Shown piece after piece: positions 54,004 through 63,123 of a stretch of DNA of 64,000 nucleotides; the first letter of the stretch is position 1; each line of letters opens with the position of its first letter. Source of the DNA: JAURFX01 sp038125265 (GTDB lineage Bacteria; Pseudomonadota; Gammaproteobacteria; Steroidobacterales; Rariloculaceae); contig JAYPDM010000005.1 of assembly GCA_038125265.1 (NCBI GenBank), positions 1 to 64,000 on the forward strand. Reading direction: 5' to 3'. The notes beneath the pieces are model-generated. The model ran no database searches. It saw nothing but the letters and a program-made list of their open reading frames with translations, and was not told the DNA's origin. The position numbers and the translations under genes are program-made.

Positions 54004-54261
54004 TTATTCGTAGGAAGGTGGGATCTCTAGACAAGTTAGCGGATCTTGGTTATTAATCATTTCTTCAGTTGGAATTTGCAAGGCACCGCTATAATCATAA
54101 TTCTCAAGATCCTCAGGGACCTGAAGCTGTTCCGAATCTCCTTCAATCATATAAACACTGTTATCAATGCAACTGGTATCACCTTCATCAGAGGACCAAG
54201 GCATGAAAGAGCAAGAACTCATAAATAGTATTAAAATTATTATATATATATTTGATTTCAT
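54004..54261 (-). CDS. Miniature BamC-like lipoprotein
   Basis: An 85-residue lipoprotein with signal MKSNIYIIILILFMSSC (Cys 17). The mature part includes VYMIEGDSEQLQVPEDLENY and ALQIPTEEM (about residues 37-69). This matches the pattern YLxA...pLxVPxDL...IP of the unfolded N-terminal arm of BamC that lies on BamD in the outer-membrane assembly machine. The two globular domains of normal BamC (about 340 residues) are missing. It overlaps the dapA stop by 4 bases; dapA-bamC is the standard order in gammaproteobacteria, so both context and motif agree. It may be a natural minimal BamC, or an unrelated lipoprotein with a chance motif. No frameshifted remainder is visible downstream. Confidence 0.65.
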   Translation of the reverse strand: MKSNIYIIILILFMSSCSFMPWSSDEGDTSCIDNSVYMIEGDSEQLQVPEDLENYDYSGALQIPTEEMINNQDPLTCLEIPPSYE

Positions 54262-55139
54262 TGAATGATTTTTAAATTTTTCAGGACTAATCTTAGCTCC
54301 TCAGAGCGCTTTGCATCATGAGGAGTTAATGGCAGTCTAATATTATTTTCTATCATTCCCATTATACTTAATGCTGCCTTGACAGGTATAGGGTTAGATT
54401 CAGTAAACATTGCTTTATGTAAGGGTTGCAATAAATTATCGAGGTCTTTCGCTTTCGCATCATCTTTTAATACAGACAGGTCACATAAAGTACGCATTTG
54501 TCTGGGTGCCACGTTGGCAGTGACTGAAATACAGCCGTGCCCTCCAGCTAGCATAAAATTCATGCATGACTCATCATCACCGCTGAGCAGAACAAAGTCA
54601 TCAGGGGTATTTAAATTAATCTCCTCTACACGAGTAACATCTCCAGATGCCTCTTTAATTCCGATAATGTTTGAATGCTTTGCAAGCTCTATAATGGTTT
54701 CATTGGTCATATTAACGACTGTTCGACCGGGAACATTATAGAGAATAATAGGTTTTTTTAAGGAATCTGCGATTATTGTGAAATGCTCTATAAGCCCTCT
54801 TTGTGTCGGCTTGTTGTAATAAGGCACAACCGTTAAAAAGGCTTTGATTGGTAGATTTTCAACTGATTTTGAAAGATCAATGGTTTGCCTTGTAGAATTT
54901 GACCCTGTACCTGCAATTATCGAAATTTGATCGCTGTAGTTACATGCATATTCAATAACCTCAACATGCTCCTTAGATGTAAGTGTTGAAGCCTCACCAG
55001 TAGTACCAGCAACAATAATATTCTCAGTGCCCTCATCGATATGAAATTGAATTAATCGTTCAAATGCAAGAAAGTCGACTTCCCCAGTGTCTTTCATTGG
55101 GGTTACGAGTGCAACGCTGCTACCTTGGGCTATCATCAT
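54258..55139 (-). CDS. dapA: 4-hydroxy-tetrahydrodipicolinate synthase
   Basis: Condenses pyruvate with aspartate semialdehyde, first step toward diaminopimelate and lysine. 293 residues, normal. GTTGEASTLTSKEHVEVIEY near residues 45-64, YYNKPTQRGLIEHF near 107, LYNVPGRTVVNMTNETI near 133-149 (active-site Tyr and Arg), IIGIKEASGDVTR near 156-168 (Schiff-base Lys) and LLSGDDESCMNFMLAGGHGCIS near 183-204 are all present. The start may be the first or second Met. It is coupled by an ATGA overlap with the BamC-like lipoprotein gene and divergent from bcp. Confidence 0.96.
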   Translation of the reverse strand: MMIAQGSSVALVTPMKDTGEVDFLAFERLIQFHIDEGTENIIVAGTTGEASTLTSKEHVEVIEYACNYSDQISIIAGTGSNSTRQTIDLSKSVENLPIKAFLTVVPYYNKPTQRGLIEHFTIIADSLKKPIILYNVPGRTVVNMTNETIIELAKHSNIIGIKEASGDVTRVEEINLNTPDDFVLLSGDDESCMNFMLAGGHGCISVTANVAPRQMRTLCDLSVLKDDAKAKDLDNLLQPLHKAMFTESNPIPVKAALSIMGMIENNIRLPLTPHDAKRSEELRLVLKNLKIIQ

Positions 55140-55229
55140 ATAAACATTAAATGTTATTGAGAAGTATAATGAATAAAATAAACTATTAAATAGATCTATA
55201 ACATTTTTTTATTTTTATGCTAATTAATA

Positions 55230-55688
55230 ATGGATATTGGAAATAAATTACCAAGACTAAAAGTTACCATTACAGATGGTACGGAATCTGAAGTTCGACT
55301 TGATGAATTAGAGGCAAAGTTTATTATTTTATTTTTTTATCCTAAAGATCATACGCCTGGTTGCACGATTGAAAATCAAAATTTTAGAGATGCAAAAACC
55401 AAATTTGACATGATCGGTGCAAAGCTCTTTGGTATTTCAAGGGATCCCATCAGCTCACATAAAAAATTCATTGATAAACATGATTTAAATTTTCCCTTGA
55501 TCAGCGACTCTGATGAAAAGCTTTGTAAAAAATTTGATGTCATTAAAGAAAAAAATATGTATGGGAAAAAAGTTATGGGTATTGAGCGAAGCACATTTAT
55601 TTTTGACTCAAACAAACAATTAATCAAAGTATGGAGAAAAGTTAAAGTAGCCGATCATGTAAATGAAGTTCTAGCCTCCATATCATAA
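55230..55688 (+). CDS. bcp: Peroxiredoxin, Bcp/PrxQ type
   Basis: Reduces hydrogen and organic peroxides with a reactive Cys. 152 residues. The site FFYPKDHTPGCTIENQNFRD (near 35-54) has the peroxidatic Cys at 45. The resolving Cys that sits five residues later in E. coli Bcp is Gln here, and the alternative position used in some PrxQ proteins, near residue 81, is Ile; the only other Cys is at 99. FDVIKEKNMYGKKVMGIERSTF near 101-122 is the classic PrxQ block. It may work as a one-Cys enzyme or use Cys 99. It overlaps bepA by 1 base. Confidence 0.92.
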   Translation: MDIGNKLPRLKVTITDGTESEVRLDELEAKFIILFFYPKDHTPGCTIENQNFRDAKTKFDMIGAKLFGISRDPISSHKKFIDKHDLNFPLISDSDEKLCKKFDVIKEKNMYGKKVMGIERSTFIFDSNKQLIKVWRKVKVADHVNEVLASIS

Positions 55689-57115
55689 TGAAGCAATCTT
55701 TTTCTTTCTTTTATTTTTTTTTAGTCTTTGCTCATAGCCTATCGGCTCAAATAAACAGTCTGCCTGACTTTGGATCACCTGCTGATGCAATTATGACTGT
55801 ATCCCAAGAAGAAAGATTGGGTAGAAGCGTGTTCGCACAAATTTTAAACAGCGGTTCAATTAATGAGAATCCTATTGTGGATGAATACATTAATTCTCTT
55901 GGTAAAAATATGGGTGTTTATGCACAAGACGGGGAGTTTAATTTTAGATTTTTTGTAATTGATGACGATGAAGTAAATGCATTTGCTTTACCTGGTGGTT
56001 ATATTGGTATTCACTCTGCCTTGATTCGGCTGACAGAAGAAGAAAATGAATTAGCAGGTGTTGTCGCTCATGAAATCGCTCATGTAACTCAAAGGCATAT
56101 ATCTAGAACTTACCTAGCTCAACAAGAAAACACTATCTTTGCATTAGCGACAATGTTAGCAGGCGCGATATTAGCAAGTGCCAGTAACTCGAGTGATGCT
56201 GCGGCAGGTGCAATGATGGCTGGAACAGCTGCTATGCAACAAGGCCAGATTAATTTTACAAGAGCCATGGAAACCGATGCTGATCGTGTTGGCGTACAAA
56301 TTTTATTTCAGTCTGGCTTCAATCCACTTGGCATGCCAACCATGTTTGAAAAACTCTCAAGAATTAGCTCAGCTAATCGAAGTATCATCCCAGAATTTCT
56401 GCAAACTCATCCAGTCAACGTAAATCGTATTGCTGAGACAAGATCTAGAGCCAATGAGATGCGAGGTGATTTTGCTGAGTCAACAGAAAACTATCTTATT
56501 GTTCGAGCAATATTGGAATTTGAGAGCTTTGAACTGCCTGCTGAGGCCAGGAGTTACTTTGAGAGTAACTTGAGAATGAGCGGAAATAATCAAAAAGATT
56601 TATACGGAATTATTTTATCTTTGCTTGCATTAAATGAGCCTGACTTAGCTAATTTATATCTATCTGATCTTGTTAATATGAGTTCAAATTTGATCGCTAT
56701 TACTGATCTTCAGGCAAGAGTTATGAGTGAGAGTGGTCAAACTGACGAGGCTATTGCTTTGTTGGCAAATAATCTATCCTTATCGCCAAGAAATAAAACA
56801 CTAACGCTTCTGTTGGCAGAGCTTTATTCTAAAAGATCAGAGCCAGAATTAGCGCACGAAATACTGCTTGATTTATTTAATATAGAAATGCCCACTCCAA
56901 ACAACATCAGAACGCTTGCTAATTATGCTGACCAAATGGGTTCGTCCACACTCTCTAGATATTATTTGGCAGAATATTCGATTTCGACTGGACAATTACT
57001 GAATGCAAGAATACAACTCGAGTCAGTATTACAAGAAGAAGATCTTGATATTTCTGACAGAGATAAGTACCAAGCTAGGCTTGATCAAGTCATTGAAGCC
57101 TTAGATCAAAGTTAA
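55688..57115 (+). CDS. bepA: Periplasmic M48 metalloprotease with TPR domain (BepA-like)
   Basis: A 475-residue protein that in E. coli tends outer-membrane proteins such as LptD and degrades stalled BAM substrates. Signal peptide MKQSFSFFYFFLVFAHSLSAQ (cut near 20). Peptidase M48 domain: INAFALPGGYIGIHSALI-like stretch near 97-115, zinc site VVAHEIAHVTQRH near 125-137, third ligand in METDADRVGVQIL near 196-208. C-terminal TPR repeats from about 265 to 470 (ILLDLFNIEMP, RIQLESVLQEED). The bcp-bepA linkage and nearby BamC-like gene agree with a role in outer-membrane assembly. Its stop is 2 bases from the end of the convergent aldolase gene. Confidence 0.92.
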   Translation: MKQSFSFFYFFLVFAHSLSAQINSLPDFGSPADAIMTVSQEERLGRSVFAQILNSGSINENPIVDEYINSLGKNMGVYAQDGEFNFRFFVIDDDEVNAFALPGGYIGIHSALIRLTEEENELAGVVAHEIAHVTQRHISRTYLAQQENTIFALATMLAGAILASASNSSDAAAGAMMAGTAAMQQGQINFTRAMETDADRVGVQILFQSGFNPLGMPTMFEKLSRISSANRSIIPEFLQTHPVNVNRIAETRSRANEMRGDFAESTENYLIVRAILEFESFELPAEARSYFESNLRMSGNNQKDLYGIILSLLALNEPDLANLYLSDLVNMSSNLIAITDLQARVMSESGQTDEAIALLANNLSLSPRNKTLTLLLAELYSKRSEPELAHEILLDLFNIEMPTPNNIRTLANYADQMGSSTLSRYYLAEYSISTGQLLNARIQLESVLQEEDLDISDRDKYQARLDQVIEALDQS

Positions 57116-57117
57116 GT

Positions 57118-58134
57118 TTATGCAGACTCCATCGCAATGTCATAATTGCCAAGGCTAGCAGCACTGTTACATTTTGCCCTTAATAAAAAGGCATCTTGTC
57201 CTGCAGCTCTATTTTCATCTTTTCCTTGCCAGGAAGATATGGCAGTAGCCTGCAAGGCCCTGCCGTATGAAAAGGTTAATGCCCATGGGTGCTCACCAAT
57301 CTTATTCATTGCATCCAAGTTAGCCGAAGCTTCTTCTGGGCTCTGACCGCCAGATAAAAAAGCAATGCCAGGAACGCTTGTAGGAACATTTCTTAATAAG
57401 CATCTTACAGTTGCTGTAGCTACCTCTTCCGGTGAGGCTTGGGTTTCGCATAATTTTCCAGGAATGATCATATTGGGCTTAAGTACAATTCCGGGAAGAT
57501 GAATCTTATGCGACTGAAGAGCCTTAAAGGTCTCTTCTAGAACTACGTTTGTTACTTCTTCACAACGTTCAATGGAATGAGATCCATCCATAAGCACCTC
57601 AGGCTCAACAATAGGAACGATATTATTTTTTTGGCAAATTGCAGCATACCTCGCTAATGCATGAGCATTGGCTTCGACTGCAAACTTTGATGGCAAAACA
57701 TCGTCGATATTTATTACGGCTCTCCATTTGGCAAATCGTGCTCCGATTTTTCCATATTCTGCCATTCTCTCATCAAGTCCATCTAGACCTTCTGTAATCG
57801 TCTCATTATCAAAGTTAGTCAAAGGCTTAGCACCTTTATCTACTTTAATACCAGGAATGACATTTTTAGATACCAGTAGCTCGGTAAACTTTATTCCCTT
57901 TTCTGTGGACTGATGAATTGTCTCATCAAAAAAAATGACCGCACTGATATAGCTTTCCATGTCAGGAGTATTAAATAGTAAGTCACGATATTCTCTTCTA
58001 TTTTCTTCAGTATTTATTACATTAACAGTGTCAAAGCGCTTCTTAATTGTAGCGTTGCTCTCATCTGCGGCGAGAATACCCCGCCCCTCAGCTACCATGG
58101 CTTGTGCGGTACTTTCTAATTTATCTATGTTCAT
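57118..58134 (-). CDS. Fructose-bisphosphate aldolase, class I
   Basis: Splits or forms fructose 1,6-bisphosphate through a Schiff base; glycolysis and gluconeogenesis. 338 residues of the eukaryote-like class I family: EGRGILAADESNATIKKRF near residues 17-35, VIPGIKVDKGAKPL near 91-104 (first conserved Lys), WRAVINIDD near 138, VPIVEPEVLMDGSH near 172-185, LPGIVLKPNMIIPGK near 214-228 (Schiff-base Lys) and FLSGGQSPEEASANL near 261. Most gammaproteobacteria use a class II enzyme, though class I forms are known. It is divergent from the Suf regulator with 148 bases between. Confidence 0.93.
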   Translation of the reverse strand: MNIDKLESTAQAMVAEGRGILAADESNATIKKRFDTVNVINTEENRREYRDLLFNTPDMESYISAVIFFDETIHQSTEKGIKFTELLVSKNVIPGIKVDKGAKPLTNFDNETITEGLDGLDERMAEYGKIGARFAKWRAVINIDDVLPSKFAVEANAHALARYAAICQKNNIVPIVEPEVLMDGSHSIERCEEVTNVVLEETFKALQSHKIHLPGIVLKPNMIIPGKLCETQASPEEVATATVRCLLRNVPTSVPGIAFLSGGQSPEEASANLDAMNKIGEHPWALTFSYGRALQATAISSWQGKDENRAAGQDAFLLRAKCNSAASLGNYDIAMESA

Positions 58135-58253
58135 AATCCCTTTAACTTTATTAGTGTTTATTATTTTGAAGCAATAATTCTAATGGAAACATTCACTTAT
58201 TTAAATAAATTTTGCAGACAACGTTATCGATTAAATTAAGAAAAATTGTAGAT

Positions 58254-58259
58254 TATAGT
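58254..58259 (+). promoter_or_regulatory. -10 element of the suf operon promoter
   Basis: TATAGT with a weak TTAAAT at 58231-58236 (spacing 17) upstream. Transcription from it would start inside the inverted repeat at 58262-58282, which is a fitting place for a repressor to act. The rest of the 148-base gap holds only AT-rich sequence. Confidence 0.4.
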
Positions 58260-58261
58260 TA

Positions 58262-58282
58262 ATAGTACTAAAATAGTACTAT
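58262..58282. promoter_or_regulatory. Operator of the SUF regulator, IscR type 1-like
   Basis: A perfect inverted repeat: ATAGTACTA, spacer AAA, TAGTACTAT. Its core ACT-A-AAA-T-AGT with outer ATA and TAT fits the IscR type 1 consensus ATAsyyGACTrwwwyAGTCrrsTAT, but each arm is two bases shorter. It ends exactly at the ATG of the Rrf2-family regulator gene and lies over the expected transcription start. Autorepression by the cluster-bearing regulator is the natural reading. Confidence 0.7.
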
Positions 58283-58702
58283 ATGTTAAAAATTAGCAAG
58301 CTAGTCGATCATGGTGCCCTGGTGCTCTCTAACCTTCCGCATAAAAGTACTGGATTTAAAAGTGCTTCTTATATTTCTAATGAGACTAATTTGTCATTAC
58401 CCAATGTAAGCAAAATACTTAAATTGATGCATCATGGTAACTTAGTCTATTCAGTTCGAGGATCAAAAGGCGGTTATGCATTAAACAAAAAGCCCGAGGA
58501 AATTACTGCAGCTGAAATACTCACTGCACTCGAGGGACCCATAGCGATAACTGAATGCATCAGCGAGAAATCTTCATGCAATGTGCAAAATCAATGCGGT
58601 ATGAGTTATGGCTGGCAGAGAATAAACAATATCATCTCTCATGCACTTAACGATATTACCCTTAGGGACTTACAAGAAAAGCCAATTAAATTCACAAATT
58701 AA
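58283..58702 (+). CDS. SUF-system Rrf2/IscR-type regulator
   Basis: A 139-residue cluster-sensing repressor of the suf operon. The winged helix-turn-helix spans residues 1-80: [23 protein letters not shown] near 29-51 and [13 protein letters not shown] near 58-70 (wing). The sensor loop [15 protein letters not shown] near 92-106 holds three cysteines spaced like those that bind [2Fe-2S] in IscR. It is the shorter 'SUF system regulator' type, not full IscR. The start ATG touches the operator and has no ribosome-binding site in front. The next gene, sufB, begins 17 bases after its stop. Confidence 0.9.
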   Translation: MLKISKLVDHGALVLSNLPHKSTGFKSASYISNETNLSLPNVSKILKLMHHGNLVYSVRGSKGGYALNKKPEEITAAEILTALEGPIAITECISEKSSCNVQNQCGMSYGWQRINNIISHALNDITLRDLQEKPIKFTN

Positions 58703-58719
58703 ATACTTGGATTTATCAA

Positions 58720-60159
58720 ATGAAAAATAATGCCGATCAATTTATTAGAGAAAAATATGAGCATGGATTTGTTACGGATATCGAACAAGACACATTTGAT
58801 CCAGGCCTTGATGAGGAAGTTATAAAAAAGCTCTCTCAAATCAAAAAAGAACCATCTTTCCTAACTGAATGGAGATTAAGAGCATTCAGCCAATGGAAAA
58901 CCATGCAAGAACCACACTGGGGACAATTAAAATATAATCCGATTGATTACCAATCGCTCTCCTATTACTCAGCACCAAAAAATGCAAAGGACGCCCCAAA
59001 GTCTCTTGATGAGGTAGACCCAAAACTATTAGAGACTTATGAAAAACTCGGTATTCCCCTGCATGAAAGAGCAAAATTAGCTGGCGTGGCTGTGGATGCT
59101 GTATTTGACAGTGTATCTGTTGCAACAACTTTTAAAGACACCCTTGAAAAGGCAGGAGTAATTTTTTGCTCCTTTTCTGAAGCAGTTCAAAAATATCCTG
59201 ACCTGATTGAACAGTATTTAGGCACGGTAGTCCCACAAAGAGATAATTTCTTTGCTGCACTTAATTCTGCCGTATTTAGCGATGGGTCTTTTGTTTATAT
59301 CCCAAAAAATACAAAATGCCCCATGGAGCTCTCTACCTATTTCAGAATTAATGCATCAAACACCGGACAGTTCGAGAGAACGCTAATTATCGCAGATGAA
59401 GGAAGCTACGTAAGTTATCTCGAGGGTTGCACAGCCCCTATGAGAGATGAAAATCAATTACATGCCGCTGTGGTTGAGCTGGTAGCTTTGAAAGATGCTG
59501 AAATTAAATACTCAACTGTTCAAAATTGGTATCCAGGTGATGAAAATGGAGTTGGAGGTATTTATAACTTTGTCACAAAAAGGGGTGACTGTCGTGGTGA
59601 AAATTCAAAAATTTCATGGACGCAAGTCGAGACAGGCTCTGCAATAACATGGAAATATCCGAGTTGTATTCTAAGAGGTGAAAACTCAATAGGAGAGTTT
59701 TACTCGGTTGCCGTTGCAAATAATTTCCAGCAAGCAGATACAGGAACAAAAATGATTCATATTGGTAAAAATACAAAAAGCACAATAATCTCCAAGGGTA
59801 TTTCTGCAGGCAATGCATCTAATGCATATCGAGGTAGAGTTAAATTCTTTAAGAATGCTGAAAACGCAAGAAACTATACCCAATGTGACTCACTAATTTT
59901 AGGAAGCAATGCCTCTGCACATACTTTTCCCGAAATCGATAATTTATGTAATAAATCTGTCATTGAACATGAAGCAACCACTTCTAAGATCAGCGATGAT
60001 CAATTGATGTATTGTCAACAAAGAGGTTTGAGCGAAGAGGACTCAGTGAATCTTATAGTCAATGGATTTTGCAAGGAAGTGTTCAAAGAACTGCCTATGG
60101 AATTTGCGGTTGAAGCACAAAACCTATTAAACGTCTCCCTCGAGGGAGCTATTGGTTAA
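58720..60159 (+). CDS. sufB: Fe-S cluster assembly protein SufB
   Basis: Scaffold subunit of the SufBCD complex, in which new clusters are built. 479 residues, normal. The N-terminal helical part includes [16 protein letters not shown] near residues 47-62; the beta-helix core has [23 protein letters not shown] near 232-254 and [22 protein letters not shown] near 320-341; the C-terminal part has INDLCNKS-like [22 protein letters not shown]. The Cys in TQCDSLILG near 389 corresponds to the catalytic scaffold Cys of E. coli SufB (Cys405). First structural gene of the suf operon. Confidence 0.96.
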   Translation: MKNNADQFIREKYEHGFVTDIEQDTFDPGLDEEVIKKLSQIKKEPSFLTEWRLRAFSQWKTMQEPHWGQLKYNPIDYQSLSYYSAPKNAKDAPKSLDEVDPKLLETYEKLGIPLHERAKLAGVAVDAVFDSVSVATTFKDTLEKAGVIFCSFSEAVQKYPDLIEQYLGTVVPQRDNFFAALNSAVFSDGSFVYIPKNTKCPMELSTYFRINASNTGQFERTLIIADEGSYVSYLEGCTAPMRDENQLHAAVVELVALKDAEIKYSTVQNWYPGDENGVGGIYNFVTKRGDCRGENSKISWTQVETGSAITWKYPSCILRGENSIGEFYSVAVANNFQQADTGTKMIHIGKNTKSTIISKGISAGNASNAYRGRVKFFKNAENARNYTQCDSLILGSNASAHTFPEIDNLCNKSVIEHEATTSKISDDQLMYCQQRGLSEEDSVNLIVNGFCKEVFKELPMEFAVEAQNLLNVSLEGAIG

Positions 60160-60163
60160 GAGT

Positions 60164-60898
60164 ATGTTAGAAATAGAAAAATTAAAGGTATCGGTAGAAA
60201 ATAAAATCATCTTAAATAACTTTTCACTTAAGATTAAGCCAGGTGAAGTTCATGCGGTCATGGGGAAAAATGGTGCTGGGAAAAGCTCATTAGCTCAGGC
60301 AATTATAGGAAATAGTAATTATTCTATTAATTCTGGAAAGATTAAATTTGATGGTTCCCTAATTAATGATTTAGAGATTAATGAACGTGCACTCTTGGGA
60401 ATCTTTCTTGCATTTCAATACCCCATTGAAATACCAGGCGTTAATAATACTTACCTCTTACGCTCTGCATTGAATGCAAAATTAAAGTCTGAGAGCAAAG
60501 ATGAAATTGATTCATTTGATTTCTTAAAGCTAATTAAATCCTTGATGAATAAAATGAATATCTCTGATGAATTCATTCATCGTTCGGTAAATGAGGGCTT
60601 CTCCGGCGGTGAGAAGAAAAAAAATGAAGTATTGCAGATGTTGCTTCTAGAGCCAAAGCTTTGCATTCTGGATGAGACAGATTCTGGATTAGATGTAGAT
60701 GCCTTAAAAATCGTTTCTAATGGGGTCAATGAATTAAGAGACTCAGAAAGATCATTTTTAATCATTACTCACTACAAAAGATTATTAGAATTAATAAAAC
60801 CTGATTTTGTTCATGTAATCGCTAATGGCTCAATCGTTAAAACCGGTAATGCGACGCTTGCTGATGAGCTAGATAAAAAAGGCTTTGATTGGATTTAG
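60164..60898 (+). CDS. sufC: Fe-S cluster assembly ATPase SufC
   Basis: ABC-type ATPase that drives SufB-SufD rearrangement. 244 residues from the ATG at 60164; the frame could open at a TTG at 60152, overlapping sufB. Walker A GKNGAGKSSLAQ near 36-47, signature SGGEKKKNEVLQM near 144-156, Walker B LCILDETDSGLDVDAL near 164-179 and the switch His in LIITHYKRLL near 199 are all intact. It lies 4 bases after sufB and 2 before sufD. Confidence 0.96.
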   Translation: MLEIEKLKVSVENKIILNNFSLKIKPGEVHAVMGKNGAGKSSLAQAIIGNSNYSINSGKIKFDGSLINDLEINERALLGIFLAFQYPIEIPGVNNTYLLRSALNAKLKSESKDEIDSFDFLKLIKSLMNKMNISDEFIHRSVNEGFSGGEKKKNEVLQMLLLEPKLCILDETDSGLDVDALKIVSNGVNELRDSERSFLIITHYKRLLELIKPDFVHVIANGSIVKTGNATLADELDKKGFDWI

Positions 60899-60900
60899 TT

Positions 60901-61905
60901 ATGGGCTCTCCTCAGTTAAATAGCACGATCAAATCAAGAGAAATGATTCATGAAGCGGCGATAGAGAAAAAGCTACACTCTATGGGAATACCCATACTGT
61001 CTGGACGTCATATTGTATTTGATAAAGAAAAATTAATTATTGATGATCGCCTAATCAGTGAGCTTGATATTAACTATGATAGTAATAATGATGTTTTACG
61101 TATAACTACGCATAAAAATAGTGAAACTATTAATTTAAATGTCTTTTCAATAAATCTTCATGATAGTTATTTTTCACCAAAAGTAATCATAGAGTGCGTT
61201 CCAGATTCAAGCTTATGTTTTCAAGAGATTGATCTGGATAAATATAACGACATTGAAATAAGTATAAATAAAAATATTGAATTTCTTTTATCATCGAACT
61301 CGAGAGTGCACCACATATATATTTCTAAATTTAATAAAAATACTAATATTCAAAAAAATTTAAGTTGTAATTTAGCTGACAATGCTACATATGAATACAG
61401 CTCCATTCAAAGACTGCTAGGCCATACCAAGATTAATTCTGCAATCAAACTTAATGGAGAAAATGCAAAATGTAACTTTGCTGAAGCAGTACAACTTGAT
61501 GAAAAAGCAAACTTTTCACATATGCTTATAATTTCTCATCATGCTTCCTCTACGATTAGCAACCAAAGACATAACCTTATTGCAAATGGACAGTCTTCCG
61601 GAAAATTTCATGGAACGATATTTGCTGAAAAAAATATTTATAATATTGAGGCTGATCAGTTAAGCAAAAACCTTCTGCTCTCAGATGATGCAAATATTAA
61701 GTCTTTCCCAATTCTTGAAATATATACCGACAGCATAAAGTGTTCACATGGATCAAGTGTTGGCATGATTAATGAAAACCAACTTGCCTATCTTATGGCA
61801 AGAGGTATTGAAAAAAAACTTGCTATAAATATGATCATTGAAGGATTGCTTAACGATATATTGCCCCAAGAAAACAACCCATTACTTAGATCATTGCTAA
61901 ATTAA
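60901..61905 (+). CDS. sufD: Fe-S cluster assembly protein SufD
   Basis: SufB-like partner in the SufBCD complex; shares the right-handed beta-helix core. 334 residues, shorter than E. coli SufD (423), mainly through a smaller N-terminal domain. The diagnostic C-terminal region is clear: SSGKFHGTIFAEKN near 229-242, DANIKSFPILEIYTDSIKCSHGSSVG near 260-285 (with the His-containing CSHG of the active interface) and NENQLAYLMARGIEK near 288. The ATG at 60901 is taken, 2 bases after the sufC stop; a TTG at 60889 is possible. Confidence 0.93.
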   Translation: MGSPQLNSTIKSREMIHEAAIEKKLHSMGIPILSGRHIVFDKEKLIIDDRLISELDINYDSNNDVLRITTHKNSETINLNVFSINLHDSYFSPKVIIECVPDSSLCFQEIDLDKYNDIEISINKNIEFLLSSNSRVHHIYISKFNKNTNIQKNLSCNLADNATYEYSSIQRLLGHTKINSAIKLNGENAKCNFAEAVQLDEKANFSHMLIISHHASSTISNQRHNLIANGQSSGKFHGTIFAEKNIYNIEADQLSKNLLLSDDANIKSFPILEIYTDSIKCSHGSSVGMINENQLAYLMARGIEKKLAINMIIEGLLNDILPQENNPLLRSLLN

Positions 61906-61914
61906 GAGAATACT

Positions 61915-63123
61915 ATGAAGTCAATAAAAAAAGATTTTCCAATTCTATCTAAACAAATTAATGGAAAAAGACTTGCATATCTTGATAATGCGGCATCTAC
62001 TCAAAAACCCAAAGCTGTAATCGATGCCCTCAGTCATTATGAAATGAATTTGCATGCCAATGTGCATCGAGGTATTCATCATTTGTCGCAAGAGGCTACT
62101 CAAGAGTATGAAAAAGTTAGGGAAAAAATAAAAAATTATATTAATGCAGAACAAGTCGATGAAATTATTTATACCAAAGGTACAACGGAAAGCATTAACC
62201 TTTTGGCAACATCACTCGCAAAGTTATGTATCCATAAAAATGATGAGATAGTTATATCTACTGCTGAACATCATGCAAATATAGTACCCTGGCAACAAGC
62301 GTGTCAGGCCACCGGGGCAAAGCTTGTTGTATGTCCGATAGACCAGAATGGCGATATAGAGTTAGAAGCATTTAATTCATTGCTCTCCCCTAGAACAAAG
62401 ATTGTTTCTATTTCCCATATCTCCAATGTTCTCGGCTCAATTAATCCAATTGAAATAATGATTAAAAACGCAAAAAAGTATGGAGCAATCACAATCGTAG
62501 ATGCTGCACAGTCTATTGCTCATTTACCAATTGATGTTACTCAGCTTGGATGTGATTTTCTTACCTTCTCTGCTCATAAAATTCATGGACCTACTGGAAC
62601 AGGCATTTTATATGGAAAATATGAACACCTAACTGCTATGCCTCCTTTTATGACAGGGGGTGACATGATTAAAACAGTATCCTTTGAGCAAACTACTTTT
62701 AATTCTCCTCCTTACAAGTTTGAGGCGGGGACCCCAAATATTTCTGGTGTGATTGGACTTGGTTATGCTATTGATTACCTGAGCCAATTTAGTTGGGATG
62801 AAAAATTAAATTATGAAAATAGTTTAACTAAATATTTAATTGAATCTCTATCAGCAATTCATGGGCTTAGGATTATTGGTAATCCTAACAAAAGATCTGC
62901 AATTGCCTCCTTTGTCCTAGATGCTGTGCACCCCCATGATATCGCTACAATTCTGGATGAGCATGGTGTTGCCATTAGAGCTGGCCATCATTGCGCAATG
63001 CCTTTAATGGAATATCTTGAACTTCCGGCAACAGCAAGAGCATCTCTATCTCTCTATAATGACAAAGAAGATATTGATCAGCTTTGTAATGCTATTGAGG
63101 ATACAAAGAGAATATTTCAATGA
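61915..63123 (+). CDS. sufS: Cysteine desulfurase SufS
   Basis: PLP enzyme that takes sulfur from cysteine for cluster building; group II desulfurase. 402 residues. LAYLDNAASTQKP near residues 20-32, NVHRGIHHLSQEAT near 49-62, STAEHHANIVPWQ near 121 (His), VDAAQSIAHLPIDV near 197 (PLP Asp), TFSAHKIHGPTGTGILYG near 218-235 (PLP Lys) and RAGHHCAMPLME near 358-369 (catalytic Cys). Partner for sulfur transfer is the SufU-like protein that follows with a 4-base overlap; no sufE gene is in the visible part of the operon. Confidence 0.96.
   Translation: MKSIKKDFPILSKQINGKRLAYLDNAASTQKPKAVIDALSHYEMNLHANVHRGIHHLSQEATQEYEKVREKIKNYINAEQVDEIIYTKGTTESINLLATSLAKLCIHKNDEIVISTAEHHANIVPWQQACQATGAKLVVCPIDQNGDIELEAFNSLLSPRTKIVSISHISNVLGSINPIEIMIKNAKKYGAITIVDAAQSIAHLPIDVTQLGCDFLTFSAHKIHGPTGTGILYGKYEHLTAMPPFMTGGDMIKTVSFEQTTFNSPPYKFEAGTPNISGVIGLGYAIDYLSQFSWDEKLNYENSLTKYLIESLSAIHGLRIIGNPNKRSAIASFVLDAVHPHDIATILDEHGVAIRAGHHCAMPLMEYLELPATARASLSLYNDKEDIDQLCNAIEDTKRIFQ

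Noticed and set aside
54379..54741. Plus-strand 120-codon frame inside dapA
   Set aside because: dapA is unmistakable on the other strand; composition mirrors it.
55143..55155. Palindrome AACATT-A-AATGTT between dapA and bcp
   Set aside because: Short and AT-only in an AT-rich gap; expected by chance, and no conserved regulator is linked.
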